Positions 11,900-24,751 of a stretch of DNA of 64,000 nt are shown here, in pieces (the stretch's first letter is position 1; each line of letters opens with the position of its first letter). A program made the position numbers and the translations under genes. Source of the stretch: Marsupella aquatica (lineage: Eukaryota > Marchantiophyta); the NCBI GenBank assembly GCA_973895155.1, contig OZ316899.1, positions 9,672,001 through 9,736,000 on the forward strand, read 5' to 3'. The notes below the pieces were generated by a model that was given only the letters and a program-made list of their open reading frames with translations, ran no database searches and was not told the origin of the DNA.

Positions 11900-14800
11900 T
11901 TTTGCTTTGACTCAACTTTCTAGTCATTTGACAAGTGCTGCTAGACATCATTTATGCATCATTTGGGCAGTCAATGTTGTGGTCATGTATGCCATGCACA
12001 ATATGACTACTAAGAGCTTTAGGTGGCTGATTGCCTATATTGGTGATAAGGGCCGGCCATTAAGGATGCTATCCACCCCACATGGTGCAAGATAGGGTAC
12101 TTGTCAACCCTGTGCCACTAATCATGTCACTTTGCCTCCTGAAGGTATTTTGTAGCCAAATTTTTGCACCAAGCAAGGGCATCACCCAACTTTGGGCAAA
12201 ACACTCCCAAATTGTATGACTTTGGAGTGATTTGCCCAAAGGACTGCAAACAACTCCCATTTAGTCATTCACAAGGGATTTAGAGTCATTTGTGCGAGTG
12301 ACTAAGGGTTTTGGTCATTTATGTAGTATTGGAAGACGTCATTTATGCAAATGACACAAAAATATGTCATTCATGATGTCAATGTTGCAATCATGCATGC
12401 CCGGGGTAATATGACTCATTGGGGCTTCCCGGGGATGGTTGACCATATGCGTGATTGTAGCCCACCAGTAGGGATGCTACCCACCCCCACATGGTGCGGG
12501 ATAGTGTAGTTGTCAGCCTTGGGCCACTAGTCATGCCACTTTGCCTCCTGAAGGTTTTTTGTAGCCAACGTTTTGCACCAAGCAAGGGCATCACCCAACT
12601 TTGGGCAAAACACTCCCAAGTTGTATGACTTTGGAGTGATTTGCCCAAAGGGCTGCAAACAACTCCCATTTAGTCATTTGCAAGAGATTTAGAGTCATTT
12701 GTGCGAGTGACTAAGGGTTTTGGTCATTTATGTAGTGTTGGAAGACGTCATTTATGCAAATGACACAAAAATATGTCATTCATGATGTCAATGTTGCAAT
12801 CATGCATGCCATGGGTAATATGACTCATTGGGGCTTCCGGGGATGGTTGACCATATGCGTGATTGTAGTTCACCAGTAGGGATGCTACCCACACCCACAT
12901 GGTGCGGGATAGTGTAGTTGTCAGCCCTGGGCCACTAGTCATGCCACTTTGCCTCCTGAAGGTTTTTTGTAGCCAACGTTTTGCACCAAGCAAGGGCATC
13001 ACCCAACTTTGGGCAAAACACTCCCAAGTTGTATGACTTTGGAGTGATTTGCCCAAAGGGCTGCAAACAACTCCCATTTAGTCATTTGCAAGAGATTTAG
13101 AGTCATTTGTGCGAGTGACTAAGGGTTTTGGTCATTTATGTAGTGTTGGAAGACGTCATTTATGCAAATGACACAAAAATATGTCATTCATGATGTCAAT
13201 GTTGCAATCATGCATGCCCGGGGTAATATGACTCATTGGGGCTTCCCGGGGATGGTTGACCATATGCGTGATTGTAGCCCACCAGTAGGGATGCTACCCA
13301 CCCCCACATGGTGCGGGATAGTGTAGTTGTCAGCCTTGGGCCACTAGTCATGCCACTTTGCCTCCTGAAGGTTTTTTGTAGCCAACGTTTTGCACCAAGC
13401 AAGGGCATCACCCAACTTTGGGCAAAACACTCCCAAGTTGTATGACTTTGGAGTGATTTGCCCAAAGGGCTGCAAACAACTCCCATTTAGTCATTTGCAA
13501 GAGATTTAGAGTCATTTGTGCGAGTGACTAAGGGTTTTGGTCATTTATGTAGTGTTGGAAGACGTCATTTATGCAAATGACACAAAAATATGTCATTCAT
13601 GATGTCAATGTTGCAATCATGCATGCCATGGGTAATATGACTCATTGGGGCTTCCGGGGATGGTTGACCATATGCGTGATTGTAGTTCACCAGTAGGGAT
13701 GCTACCCACACCCACATGGTGCGGGATAGTGTAGTTGTCAGCCCTGGGCCACTAGTCATGCCACTTTGCCTCCTGAAGGTTTTTTGTAGCCAACGTTTTG
13801 CACCAAGCAAGGGCATCACCCAACTTTGGGCAAAACACTCCCAAGTTGTATGACTTTGGAGTGATTTGCCCAAAGGGCTGCAAACAACTCCCATTTAGTC
13901 ATTTGCAAGAGATTTAGAGTCATTTGTGCGAGTGACTAAGGGTTTTGGTCATTTATGTAGTGTTGGAAGACGTCATTTATGCAAATGACACAAAAATATG
14001 TCATTCATGATGTCAATGTTGCAATCATGCATGCCATGGGTAATATGACTCATTGGGGCTTCCCGGGGATGGTTGACCATATGCGTGATTGTAGTTCACC
14101 AGTAGGGATGCTACCCACCCCCACATGGTGCGGGATAGTGTAGTTGTCAACCCTGGGCCACTAGTCATGCCACTTTGCCTCCTGAAGGTTTTTTGTAGCC
14201 AACGTTTTGCACCAAGCAAGGGCATTACCCAACTTTGGGCAAAACACTCCCAAGTTGTATGACTTTGGAGTGACTTGCCCAAAGGGCTGCAAACAACTCC
14301 CATTTAGTCATTTGCAAAGGTTTTAGAGTCATTTGTGCGAGTGACTAAGGGTTTTGGTCATTTATGTAGCGTTGGAAGACGTCATTTATGCAAATGACAC
14401 AAAAATATGTCATTCATGATGTCAAAGTTGCAATCATGCATGCCATGGATAATATGACTCGTTCAGGCCTCCGGGGGCTGATTGGCCATATGCGTGATTG
14501 TAGCCCACCAGTAGGGATGCTACCCACCCCCACATGGTGCGGGATAGTGTACTGGTCAGCCTTGGGGCAATAGTCATGCCACTTTGCCTCCTGAAGGTTT
14601 TTTGTAGCCAAATTTTTGCACCAAGCAAGGGCATCACGCAACTTTGGGCAAAACACTCCCAAGTTGTATGACTTTAATGTAATTTACCCAAAGGGGTCCA
14701 AATCATTGGCATTTTGTCATTTGTGAGTGTGACTCAATATTTTGGTCAATTTTGGAGTGCAAAGAGACGTCATTTATGCAATTGACATGACAACACGTCA

Positions 14801-15540
14801 TTTGGGATGTCAATGTCATGGTGATGTATTTCATGCTGAATATGACTCATAAGGGTCTGGAGGGGATGATTGGCAATATTGGTGGTAGGAGGCGGCCATT
14901 AAGGATATTACATAGCCAACTTTGCCTCCACAACCATTTTTGAAGCCCAGTTTCTGCCACATGGAATAGAACCACTCTACTTTTGGAAAAACACTCCCAA
15001 GTTGTATCACTTTGGAGTGACTTGCCCAAAGTGGTACAAAACACTCTCATTTTGTCATTTGCAGGGGATGCAAAGTCATTTGTGCATTTGACTCAATTTT
15101 GTCATTTGTTGAGTGCTGCAAGAAGTAATTGGAGAAAATGATTATCATAATGGCAAGAGTCATTTACCGTGTTAACCCCCAGGTCAATGCTGTCAAGAAA
15201 AGAAGACTGGACTTTGGGGAGATTTTCACAAGGTGGTGCCAGGTGCTTTTATTTGGTCATTTGTAAGAATTTTTGAGTCATTTGTGCATGTGACTCAATT
15301 TTGTAGTCATTTATCAAGTCTCCTGAGACGTCATATTTGTGAATGACTGCAAAAGGAGTCATTTGACAAGTCAATGCCTTTGTCATTTATGCACATCACA
15401 ATATGGCTTTGGCCCTGACTGCATAATTATTGGCGATAGGGGGGTACGCCAGGGTGGGTGCAAGCCCTACATTAAGGATGCCACTCACCCCACATGGTGT
15501 GGGATAGGGTTACATTGTCTATTCACCCTGGTCCCCTCCC
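11900..15540. repeat. 408-bp satellite with 817-bp higher-order period, inside the CACTA element
   Basis: The landmark CATGCATGC recurs at about 12,392, 12,801, 13,209, 13,618, 14,026 and 14,435, that is every 408-409 bp. Alternate units share private variants (CCCGGGG versus CCATGGG after the landmark), giving an 817-bp dimer repeat. The dimer 12,391-13,207 and the next one 13,208-14,024 look identical. Diverged units flank the array (from about 11,980 and on to about 15,540). Every unit is rich in AATGAC/GTCATTT words like the subterminal regions. Small minus-strand ORFs recurring in each unit are by-products. Confidence 0.88.
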
Positions 15541-18500
15541 ACCTTGCATTTATTTTGGAGGGTTGGGGGGGTATTTAATTTAATATATTCTTTTGAAGGT
15601 GGGTTGAATCTTATCTGGTTGGGGCAAATTTGATATATTTAACTTAGCTACAATTGTGGGAATGTCATCTAACTGAAGCTAAGAGTTTAACTTGAAGTTA
15701 TGGGTTTATCTACAGTCGGATTGGGAAGGGGGTTCAGAGTTTGGCCTCTAGTGAACGGCCCACAAAGGTTTTGTATGTTGATTAAGATGTTCTGATAGAA
15801 CTTCAATCTTAGGTTTTAGATGCTTCAGTAGCACATTGTTTTGACAAGTACCCTAAATCCAAAAACAAAGCCTGAGCCTGGAGGAATTCAAGTTACTAGT
15901 TCAACATTTGCACAGTCAACTTGCCCATTTACATGCTCAAGACCTGTAAGTGACCTGTAAGTCAAGACTTACACTTGTCTAAATTTCCTTTTCTAGCTCA
16001 GCTTGTGCATCCAACTCTTCACACTACGAAGGTCATTCAAATTTGACTTAATTAGGTATCAACAGGGGTCTAAAACATGCCTTTACACTAGCTTACACTC
16101 CGTCTTACAGGTCTGTAAAGTTGGGTTTCATGGTGTAACCCTTACTTCCCGCCTCTTATTTCAAACTCTACTCTCTCCACAAACTTGACGCACTCTCACG
16201 CGCATCAACTTTGTTAGCTCTCTAGCTATGGCTGCCCTTCAGAAATTATGGAGCTCTTCCACTGATCGGGTTCCTCTCGATTCAAATACTCCCGATGGCC
16301 CGCTCGATGGAATGTACTAAGAACTCTACTAAAAAATCTTTTGATTTGCAATGTTTGTTTCCTCCCTGTCGGCCTTCCTCATTTCTTGAATTTGAATGCC
16401 TTGCTAGTAGATTTGGGAGCAGTGTGACCAATGTCCGCACACTTTATTCTAATTACCAGCTGTGCTTTCGCTCTCTAATTCAATCTTCAAATAGACCCAA
16501 GCATGTTGCCATCTACGCCCACGATACTCAGTCTTTTTTAGTTTGACTTGAACATGGATGCTGCCAAACAGTTCTTGCACGAGGCTCAATCCTCGACCAA
16601 TTCTTTCCACCTCCATGACTGAGTGCCCCAAAAGCTTTGCCTCTTGCTGTCGCTCCGCTGCACCCCAAGCTCAATGATATTGTAATCCCGATTGTAATGT
16701 GCCAGGGCTCGGCCTCCAGCCTTTCCTCCATTGCATGTACTCTGCGGCCCCCGCTGCGGCCAAAGCTCCTTTGATGTTGAAATGTGCCAGTGTGACTGAA
16801 GTCTGTGATTCATGTCGCTGGCCAGTGGAGTCTGCGTTTTGCCCTTCCAAAGGTCTGTTTTTAACCTCTCTAATTCGTGGAAGTAGCATTCTTTGAACTT
16901 GGAGGAAGGGACCTTCAATGTGTGTTGAAGACTGGAGATCAAAAGTGGAGACTGGAACATAGCTTGCTTGCTTTGATCTTTCTGAGGTGATCTGTTAACA
17001 TTAATGCGTTGAGCTCTATGAGCAGTTGAAGACCTCAAAGTTGACGCCCAAGATGTTCCCAGTGTTATGATTGTTTTGCAGTTTGATTCCCCCGGGCAAA
17101 TTTTGGGGAGATGATGAAAGAATTTCTCTTTCAATAAGCTTTTTAGTGCCGTTCTAGATATTGTAGGGTTTTGTCTGGCTTTGTCCTATGGAATATACAG
17201 GTTGATAGACGGGGTAGGTCCCGGTGTCAATTTTCAACATTAAGGCTTGAAATTGCCGTTCGAAGATTTATATATCCTGGTTCAATGACAATGTTTATGT
17301 GGAATCTAGAGTCTTGTTGTTGATGCTAGACAACGTACACTGCCAACTCGCTCTTCTCCCTGGCGATTCCTACTTGTTTTTTGTAGGTGGCTTTTGGTTT
17401 GATAAAGCAAGATAGGTGGAACCCTATCTCCCTATCAATTATGGTGAGGGGATAGGAATCTTTGACTCTTTTTGTTGGCAGCTTTTTGTTCAGTAATTTT
17501 TGTTGGCACTTGTCTCAATGATTAGGTTTTCTTGAAACTGCTCCACGTTAACATCTCCAAGGAATCAAGAGTCTACTTCAGAATCAGATTTTGTTCTTAT
17601 CAATGCACATTCTAACCCAAGTGGAGGTAAATAATGGATGCTCAGGATCTCCAAAGCACTCTAGGCTGCTGTGCATCAAAGATAGAGAAAAGGGGAATGA
17701 AGGTTGGCGATGGGAGATATAGTGGAGTGCAGCACAGGCCGTGGAATTGTTTTGCTGCCAAGTTTTGAGATCCAAACAAAAAGGAGAGGAAGGCTGCGCA
17801 TGTTGCTTCAATTCAATGCCCAAAAACCCTGCTTTGCCTTGATTTGTCAATGCATTCTCCCTGGTATGCAGTCCGGTACCTGCACCATCTGCAGAATATT
17901 TTAATAATGTGGACACTCGTTTCTTGATTGTATTTAGACCTGGAATGGCTTCTTTTATTTGGCAGAATGGATGCCAGGCTGCTGCAACTAGTCGTTGTGT
18001 GCAAGAAAAGAGGATGCATGAAATTACTTTCACATTGTAACTGGTCATGATTAATTTGAAGCTTTCAGTAGCTGGGAAATGTATCAAAAATGCAGAGGCA
18101 TCTAGGCTGGATGAAAAATTTTGTTTGAAAATATTCTAATTAATACTAGTTCACGGCCTCTTGAATGACAGATGCTGTGATGTAAATAATGTTCTTTGTA
18201 CATTGCACTCAAAATGAGCGTCTTTGTAGTTAATTTTGACCGTATGAATATTTGGGGTAGGATGAGACTAGGGCTAGTGCTGCTCATAGAGTTCATCAAA
18301 AGGCCGTTGAATCATTTTTAATTTCTGTTTCAAAGTTCAATGGAGGACAGGAAGCACTGTTGACGACAGACTTTGTTGCACATGCATACTTCTAAGTGGA
18401 AATCTCTATAATTAGCAGGAGAAATGAAATGGCTTTCCTGCTTTAGTTGTTCTTTGCTCTATTTTTCCTACTTTCAAGAGGAGATGCTTCTGAATGTCTG

Positions 18501-20689
18501 GAGAGTGGAGAGAGATCTAGCCACTTGCCTATGTTAGACAAACTTACAGTGCCAAGTCGCTCTTATACTGGCTATTTCTACAGTAGTTATTTTTTGTAGG
18601 TGGCTTTTGGTCTGATAGAACAAGATAGTTGGAACCCAACTGCCTTGCCTTCGGTTACAATTTTGGAAGTCATGATGTCATCTTTTGGCTTTGGGATCTT
18701 TCATTCTCAGCCTGCACAAAATTATCTTACAAGTGTCGGTTGCGGTGAGGTGATAGGCTAGGAATCTTTGAAGCTTTTTGTTTGCAGCTATTTGTTCAGT
18801 GCCTTGTGTTGGCAGCTTTTTGTTTAGTATACAGGTATTTTTTGAATGTTATAATGTGCACTTTATTATGCATCATTCTCATGCGTGACAAAAATTTCCT
18901 ATGTTGCAGGCTGATGCTAAGGATGAGTACACGGACCCAGCCAGAATTCAAAATGTAATGAAAACTTATTCTCATTTCATTTCAATCCCAATCTACACCT
19001 ATCAAGAAAATTCAAGGACAAAAGAGGTAACAAGAGCAGTGCCATATTGTGCTTGTGCTCTGTGTATCCTCCATGGGCTGCTACTCATCCTTGTAAATGA
19101 TTACTTGCTTGGATAGGTTGAAGATTAAGAATCGGCTTCTCCTGAAGGTGCCTCCAAGGAAGCTACTAAGGTAGGGTCTGAATGAATGTTTTGTCCCCAT
19201 GGAATTTTACGTCCACATATGATTGGATCAAATCATTTGTAATATGATTGTCATATTGTTCTACTTTTCTTTTGGAATTCTTACGAAAGAATGATGTGGC
19301 CTGTGCATAAGAAGACAAAGAAAGTCAGAGAAATATTGGGATTGGGAGCTGCTGACAAATGAGACAAAACACCTTTGGGTGAGTCAGTTTACTGTTCAAG
19401 ATACCTGGTTTTACTAATTATACTGTTTGTTTGAGAATGTTTCATTCAGGCAGTAACCGAATATATTTGTTGACGTATTTTTAACAGTTCAGGTCAGAAA
19501 AGGATGTCACGAAGGCAGGACTCCAATGGGTTCTTCAAGAGTACATTTGGGGATTTCTTAGAAGCAATGGCTTATACTTTTTATATGCCCGGTATACTCA
19601 ATATTGTTGTGGATTGACAGTGATATCGTATATGAGTTGTAAATGGGGGCATTTATAAAATCGTTGGGGCCTGCCCAGCTTTTTTAACTTTCAAATATCA
19701 AATTCCTTCCCTACTGTGATCAGCTGGCAGGTGCTCAGTGCTCTCCATCAGCACATCTGTGGGTGGAACCAGTGACAGTTCTTATCAAGAGGAGGGCCAA
19801 AATAATTCTTCAAGCCCGGGAAATGTTTGGAACAAGGCAAGGTTTAAGTCATGTGCTATTTAAGTGATACTTAAGTGATATACCGGTGCTGTTTTGTCCT
19901 TCTTCACCATTTGTATCACTTGTACAAATTAAAATAAGTTCTATTTTCCTCTTAATACTTGTAGTTTTGATTCTCAAGTTGGCATGGCAAAGTTGGGATT
20001 AATTCTTGGAGAATTACAGTAATTTGTCATGCAGGAGAAGAAATCTTTGAGAAGATAGTGCAACTGGTATGCTCCAATTGTTAAATTGAGCTCATTATAT
20101 TCCTTTGCCCAGGTGAATAATGTTTCCAACAGAGCCTTTGCCTGGTGAATTCTCATTTTGTTTAATCAATTGAAGCCAGACTTCCTAACAATCATTTCAC
20201 ATAATACAGATTGATGCAGATGATGTCTCACAACTCCCGTGTGTGATTACAGCACTACCATTACATCAATTTTACATGCATCATGTCTTGCTATGATCAA
20301 TTTCTGGTGAGCTGTGAAATCACTCCTAGAGCACATTTGACAGGAGCAGAAGCTAGTTTGAGGCCAAAATAGGATTACTTAGATGGTCAGGATTTCCCTC
20401 ATACTCTATTGACAGTGTGACCTGAAATGTAAAGTTATATGAGATAATCAAAACATTTGGATTCTTTCAATATGAGACCTAAGAGCTATCATTTTGTTAT
20501 TGAGTTATTTTTATTATGAATGTCATCTGAATGATGATTGTGTGAATTTCACTTCTTCTGTTATTGTTAGTGTTCCAGTCATTGTGATGTAAACGGGGAT
20601 GTGAAGTGCTTGCATTTTTAATATCATTATTGACATGTTGTAGATTTCACTTTGAATACATTGAATGTGTACAATGTCTCTTTATGAAG
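15541..20689. other. CACTA interior, no recognised gene; internal duplication and possible exon fragments
   Basis: No transposase or known domain was recognised. About 17,310-17,560 and 18,530-18,830 are diverged copies of each other (shared words CTTGTTTTTTGTAGGTGGC-type and TTGGCAGCTTTTTGTT). Splice-like signals flank short open pieces on the plus strand, for example TTGCAG before 18,910 (ADAKDEYTDPARIQN, then GTAATG). A short ATG frame starts at 16,228 (MAALQKLWSSSTDRVPLDS). This may be a decayed spliced gene, either the element's own second gene or captured host sequence. Evidence is weak. Confidence 0.35.
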
Positions 20690-21241
20690 TAACCCTAAAA
20701 CTTGAAATAGCTCCAATGACATCTGAAATGACATTACCTAATGACAGTTCATATGACAATCCTAATTGACATGGCATATGATGTCTTAAAATGACACCCT
20801 ATGTGACACCCTTTATGACACCCCATATGACTGTCAACATGACTCCATAAATGACTACATGTGTCACACCATGTGCCACAACAGTATTGGTTGAATATTA
20901 TGTCATTTATGACATGTCTTAAATGACTTATAATGATGACATTATGTAAGCTCACATATTTGCCACGTGTTGTAGTATCATTCATTCAGATGTGTGTCAT
21001 TTGGAATGTCATTAAAGACATGAATAAATGACTGACGGCCGTTCATTCAGCCATTTTGGACACCATGTCATTTCAGAAATTGTGTGTCATTTAGGACAAC
21101 CATAAATGACTGATGAGAATTTTAGTCATTTGTCTTAATTGACTGTCCTAAAAGACGAGGCAGGTATGACAGAAAAACTCTAGTCATAAAATGGTATAAA
21201 TGACTTCTTTGCCAGTCCTCATTACAGTCCTTAAAGACACT
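20690..21241. repeat. Right subterminal region of the CACTA element
   Basis: Dense in AATGAC, TGACAT and GTCATT words in both orientations up to the right terminal repeat at 21,242-21,255, mirroring 10,815-11,170. Confidence 0.7.
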
Positions 21242-21255
21242 ATTTTCCACTAGTG

Positions 21256-24200
21256 TATGGGAACAAGCTAACGCAAAATTTGAGATGGAGTGTGATGAGT
21301 ACTAGGAGTTTCACGTTTTGAAGGGTAAGATGTTTTGGGTGTTTGATGGAAATCATCGCCTGAATGCATGGAGACAAGTGGTTGAAGAGTATCCTGACGA
21401 GCAGAAGTACCACCTTTGCGTGAGATTCTCTCTTCTACAGCCTCAAAAACAAGGATTCAGGAAGATTGAGCAGGCAATGCACGGCCTTAATGCGTAAGTT
21501 TCCACCCCCTTGGTTTTTGGTTGTTCTTGCATTTGTTGTTCTTTTGCACCTACATAGGCAATCCTGTCTTGGAGAGGCTCTCTGAGATAGATACACACAC
21601 ACATGCAATGTTAGGGATCTCAAAATGCTATCTCGGAGAGGTTCTCTGAGATAGAAAGAACCTTCCCTTCTTGGAGAGCCTCTCCGAGATATCAATGCCT
21701 TCTTGGAGAGCAATGCCTTTTTGGAGAGCCTCTCCAAGACATCCATGCCTTCTTGGAGAGCCTATCCGAGATATCCATGCCTTCTTGGAGAGCCTCTCCA
21801 AGATATCCATGCCTTCTCGGAGAGCCTCTACAAGAGAGATGTAATTTTCTTGTACATAGCCTTTGACGCCAACATTTGTTGCTTCTTTTACGCAGGATAA
21901 GCACAAATGTTGTGCAAACATCTTGGTTAACCAATGCAGACAAGGTGAAGAAGTTGTTGATGACACCTTTGGAGGAGTATCATACATTGCTTCATCCGGA
22001 TGGTTATGCTAGATTCTTAGCAGCAAGAAACCATGGGCATGGAAAGACATGGTATAGCAAGTGCATGACAAAGGATGCTACTGTGTACATCATGTCGTGG
22101 AATAATATTGAAGATGGGAGGATTCGTCTTGCGAAGGAGATGGCAGTCGATGCTGCAATTGGCCATGCCTGGAGTTCGGATAAGTTCCAAAAGGAAACCA
22201 CACTCATGATGAGTGAAGCCTGTAGGTCTTGGGAGGGCAAAATGCAGAAGTTTTCTCAGATTGTCAATCCAGCAAATGGAGAGGAATTTTTGGAGATTGC
22301 CGAGGAGCTGCACTAGTTGCAGAGTAAACAGAAAGATCGGCCACAAGTGCAACTGGGGTTGGATCGAGTTAAATTGTTTGCAAGTGCGGTGATGCCTATT
22401 GAGTGTCGAAACAAATTACTCCGCGTTCATTTCTCAACCGCGGAGGAGAAGAAGCGACACCACCATCCAGATGTATATGGTGATTCAGCAGTGAGAGCTT
22501 GGTTGCTAGTGTGGTCAATGTGGTGTTACATTGCCCATGTTGGCAGTTTGATTATGTCAGAGTTTTCCAAGAGTGCATATGATTCTGGTGAGTGGCAGAA
22601 CTTCAATGGAAGCAAAGACGAGTTTGTTGAGTTTCACAACAAGATGTACAAGCAATTTGTATAGACTCGGTCCTATGAGGAGGGCAAGAAGATGTGGAAT
22701 CCAGCAAAGCAAAGCAAAGACTGTGGAGGAAGCGTGCAAAGAGGTGTGTGGTCAGATATTTACTTCATCAGGAGAGCATTGAAGCCTATACTTTCAAAGT
22801 GTTACCAAGTGCTCTGACTGCATGGATGACGGAGAAAGGCCCTCTATCAATGTATCCAACAGATGGGCTGAAGCCAGCAGCAAGAGTATTTTCAGACTGG
22901 GAGAGATAAAATTGTCCATGGTTCATAAAGTTCAATGATTGGAATGAGTTCATTACGCCTAAAGAGAAGGAAGCTGCCAACCTCCTAAAGGAGGGGAAAC
23001 TACCAGCCAACCTTTTTGCGCCTTCAAAGTTGGCAGATCTTGAGCAGTCAACAAAGGCTGCATTGGACTTGGAGGCCATTTTGCCTCTTGGAGAGCCAGA
23101 GTATGATGGGAAGAAGGTTCGGGGGAAGAAAGAAAAGGAATCAGAAGACACCACCTTAGAACAAGGCACTCCTGGTAAGGTTTACACCCTAGCTTGCATT
23201 GTACATCTGACCTATGTTTGAGAGCCTCTCCAAGATAGTATCATTGTAAAATGTATACTAAACTCCTCACTTTGTTCTGCAGAAAAAAGTAAAGAAAAGT
23301 TTGGAACCCCAGGGTCTACCTCAAGCAAACATCGTCCGATGGATGAGAAGATGGAGCCGAGAAAGACCAGGGACAATGGAGAGGAGGATGAGAAAGCGGC
23401 GAGTGGGGACAATGGAGGGGAGGATGAGAAAGGGGCAAGTAGGGACAATGGAGAGGAGGATGAGAAAGCGGCAAGTGGCGACAATGGAGAGGAGGATGAG
23501 AAAGCAAGTGGGGACAATGGAGAGGAGGATGAGATGGCCACCGGGGACAATGCAGAGGGCCATGAGGAGGAGGAGGAGCCTGACCTTTCAACCCCAAGCG
23601 GGACCCCGAGTGGGACCCCAAGCAAACCACAATCTCTGGTAAGCCAACCAGTCGGCCAAAGAAGAAAGCCAAGAAGAGAATAGACGAACCCACAAAGAAG
23701 CCAGTTTCAACAGAAGCCTCGGGAATTCCGGAGGATGATCTTTGCAAAATTCTTGGAGTACCTTGGCCCTCTCATGCTATTACATCTGCCCTGAAAAAGA
23801 GCATATGACCTTACTAGAGTGTTCTTCTTGGCTGAAGGACAAATACCAGCCAACGGGAAAGTTGCCTCTCCCTCCATTCATGGGGGAATTCCGGGACTGG
23901 TGTAAGAAATTGAAGTTGGTTGGCTTGCAAAAACAAGGTTGGATAGTTGATGGTGTACCTAAGGGCCATGGTTGTGATATGATCTTTGTTCAGCTAGGGA
24001 CAGATTATCGCATAGCACAGGCTGAAAATAATGTTGTGGTGTGGAATAGATTTTGGCTCAGTGACCTAGAAGTGGCGACGACATTGGCAGACTCTCTACT
24101 CACAAACGACGGTTTCCTGTGCATCATGCACAGTGGTTCATTTGCCCACACAGGCTCATTCTTTGAGTACCTTCACATTGACTAGGTTGAGAAGTTGGAT

Positions 24201-24263
24201 CACATTAACTCATTCACCATTTGGAACGACACACCTTGCTACATGGCGTCAAGCAAAAAAGCT
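21256..24263 (+). pseudogene. Family copy 1, remaining exons (ParB-like end, helical middle, methylase-like fold)
   Basis: Exon 1 resumes at 21,259 (WEQANAKFEMECDEY, stop, EFHVLKGKMFWVFDGNHRLNAW) and ends at 21,493. Intron 21,494-21,895. Exon 2, 21,896-23,174, has TWYSKCMTKDATVYIMSWNNI and QVQLGLDRVKLFASAV. Intron 23,175-23,282. Exon 3, 23,283-24,263, has a tandem acidic repeat (DNGEEDEKAASG), then EFRDWCKKLKL, FVQLGTDYRIAQAEN and DGFLCIMHSGSFAHTG, and ends at a GTAAGT donor. The three introns have phases 2, 1 and 0, the same as in the MULE-borne copy at 34-38 kb. In-frame stops (21,303; 22,314; 22,662; 24,183) and frameshifts make this a pseudogene. The last exons are not found. Confidence 0.7.
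21494..21895 (+). repeat. Intron 1 of copy 1, filled with CTCGGAGAG palindromes
   Basis: GTAAGT...GCAG intron. From about 21,560 to 21,835 it holds some eight copies of a palindrome whose arms are (A)TCTCGGAGAG and CTCTCCGAGAT around one base, several with single changes (CTTGGAGAG, CTCTCCAAGA). Many copies are followed by ATCCATGCCTT, giving a local period of about 30 bp. Confidence 0.8.
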
Positions 24264-24650
24264 GTAAGTTCACTTCAATTTTGGCATTTCAATAGAAGTC
24301 ATCTCGGAGAGGCTCTCCGAGATAGTTAAAAAATGTGTCTGCAATTACCATCTCGGACACCCTCTCCCATATGGGTAAGATTGATCTCGGGGAGGCTCTC
24401 CAAGATAGGTAGGATCAATCTCAAAGAGCCTGATCCATCTCGGAGAGGCTCTCTGAGATAGGTAGGAGAACCTCTCTCAAATAGGTAGCATGGATCTCGG
24501 AGAGCCTCTCTGAGATAGGTAGGATCCATCTCGGAAAGTCTCTATGGGATAGGTAGCATGGATCTTGGAGAGCCTCTCTGAGATAGGTAGGATCCATCTT
24601 GGAGAACCTCTCTAAGATAGGTAGCATGGATCTCGGAGAGCCTCTCTGAG
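24264..24650 (+). repeat. Palindrome array in intron 3 of copy 1 (continues at 45,083-45,245)
   Basis: After the GTAAGT donor the intron carries a perfect palindrome at 24,301-24,323 (arms ATCTCGGAGAG / CTCTCCGAGAT around a single G). A tandem array of the same palindrome follows, separated by AGGTAGGATCC or AGGTAGCATGG, about 33 bp per unit. LTR-B is inserted inside the array. The array resumes at 45,083 and runs to 45,245. No downstream splice acceptor of this intron was found. Confidence 0.82.
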
Positions 24651-24751
24651 TGTGATGCCTAGCCAAGAATCACTAGGCTAGTTAAAATGGTAAAACCAGG
24701 AGTGAACCCCGAAAACACATTAGTATAGTAACAAAAACAAGGAAATTATAA

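Larger units (their letters stand above)
6501..21255. mobile_element. CACTA (En/Spm-type) transposon, non-autonomous, inserted in an exon
   Basis: The left end is CACTAGTAGAAAAT (6,501-6,514). The right end (21,242-21,255) reads CACTAGTGGAAAAT on the minus strand, 13 of 14 matching. The flanking trinucleotide is TAT on both sides (6,498-6,500 and 21,256-21,258), the 3-bp target duplication expected for CACTA elements. Both subterminal regions are dense in AAATGAC/GTCATTT words, the usual subterminal repeat pattern. No tnp2 transposase was found inside. Without the nested LINE the element is about 10.5 kb. It interrupts exon 1 of family copy 1. Confidence 0.88.

Noticed and set aside
12069-14662. 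Repeated minus-strand ORFs of 60-109 codons (MGVVCSPLGKSLQSH...) as a gene family
   Set aside because: They recur with the 408-bp satellite period and carry no domain. They are by-products of the repeat.
11900-15540. CRISPR-like array
   Set aside because: Units are 408 bp with no unique spacers, in eukaryotic DNA within a CACTA element.
16586-17134. 182-codon minus-strand ORF in the CACTA interior
   Set aside because: Low-complexity composition, no motif, and a length expected about once by chance in a window this size.
23212-23747. Minus-strand Ser/Pro-rich ORFs (137 and 143 codons)
   Set aside because: Shadows of the acidic GAGGAGGATGAGAAAGC repeat in exon 3 of copy 1.
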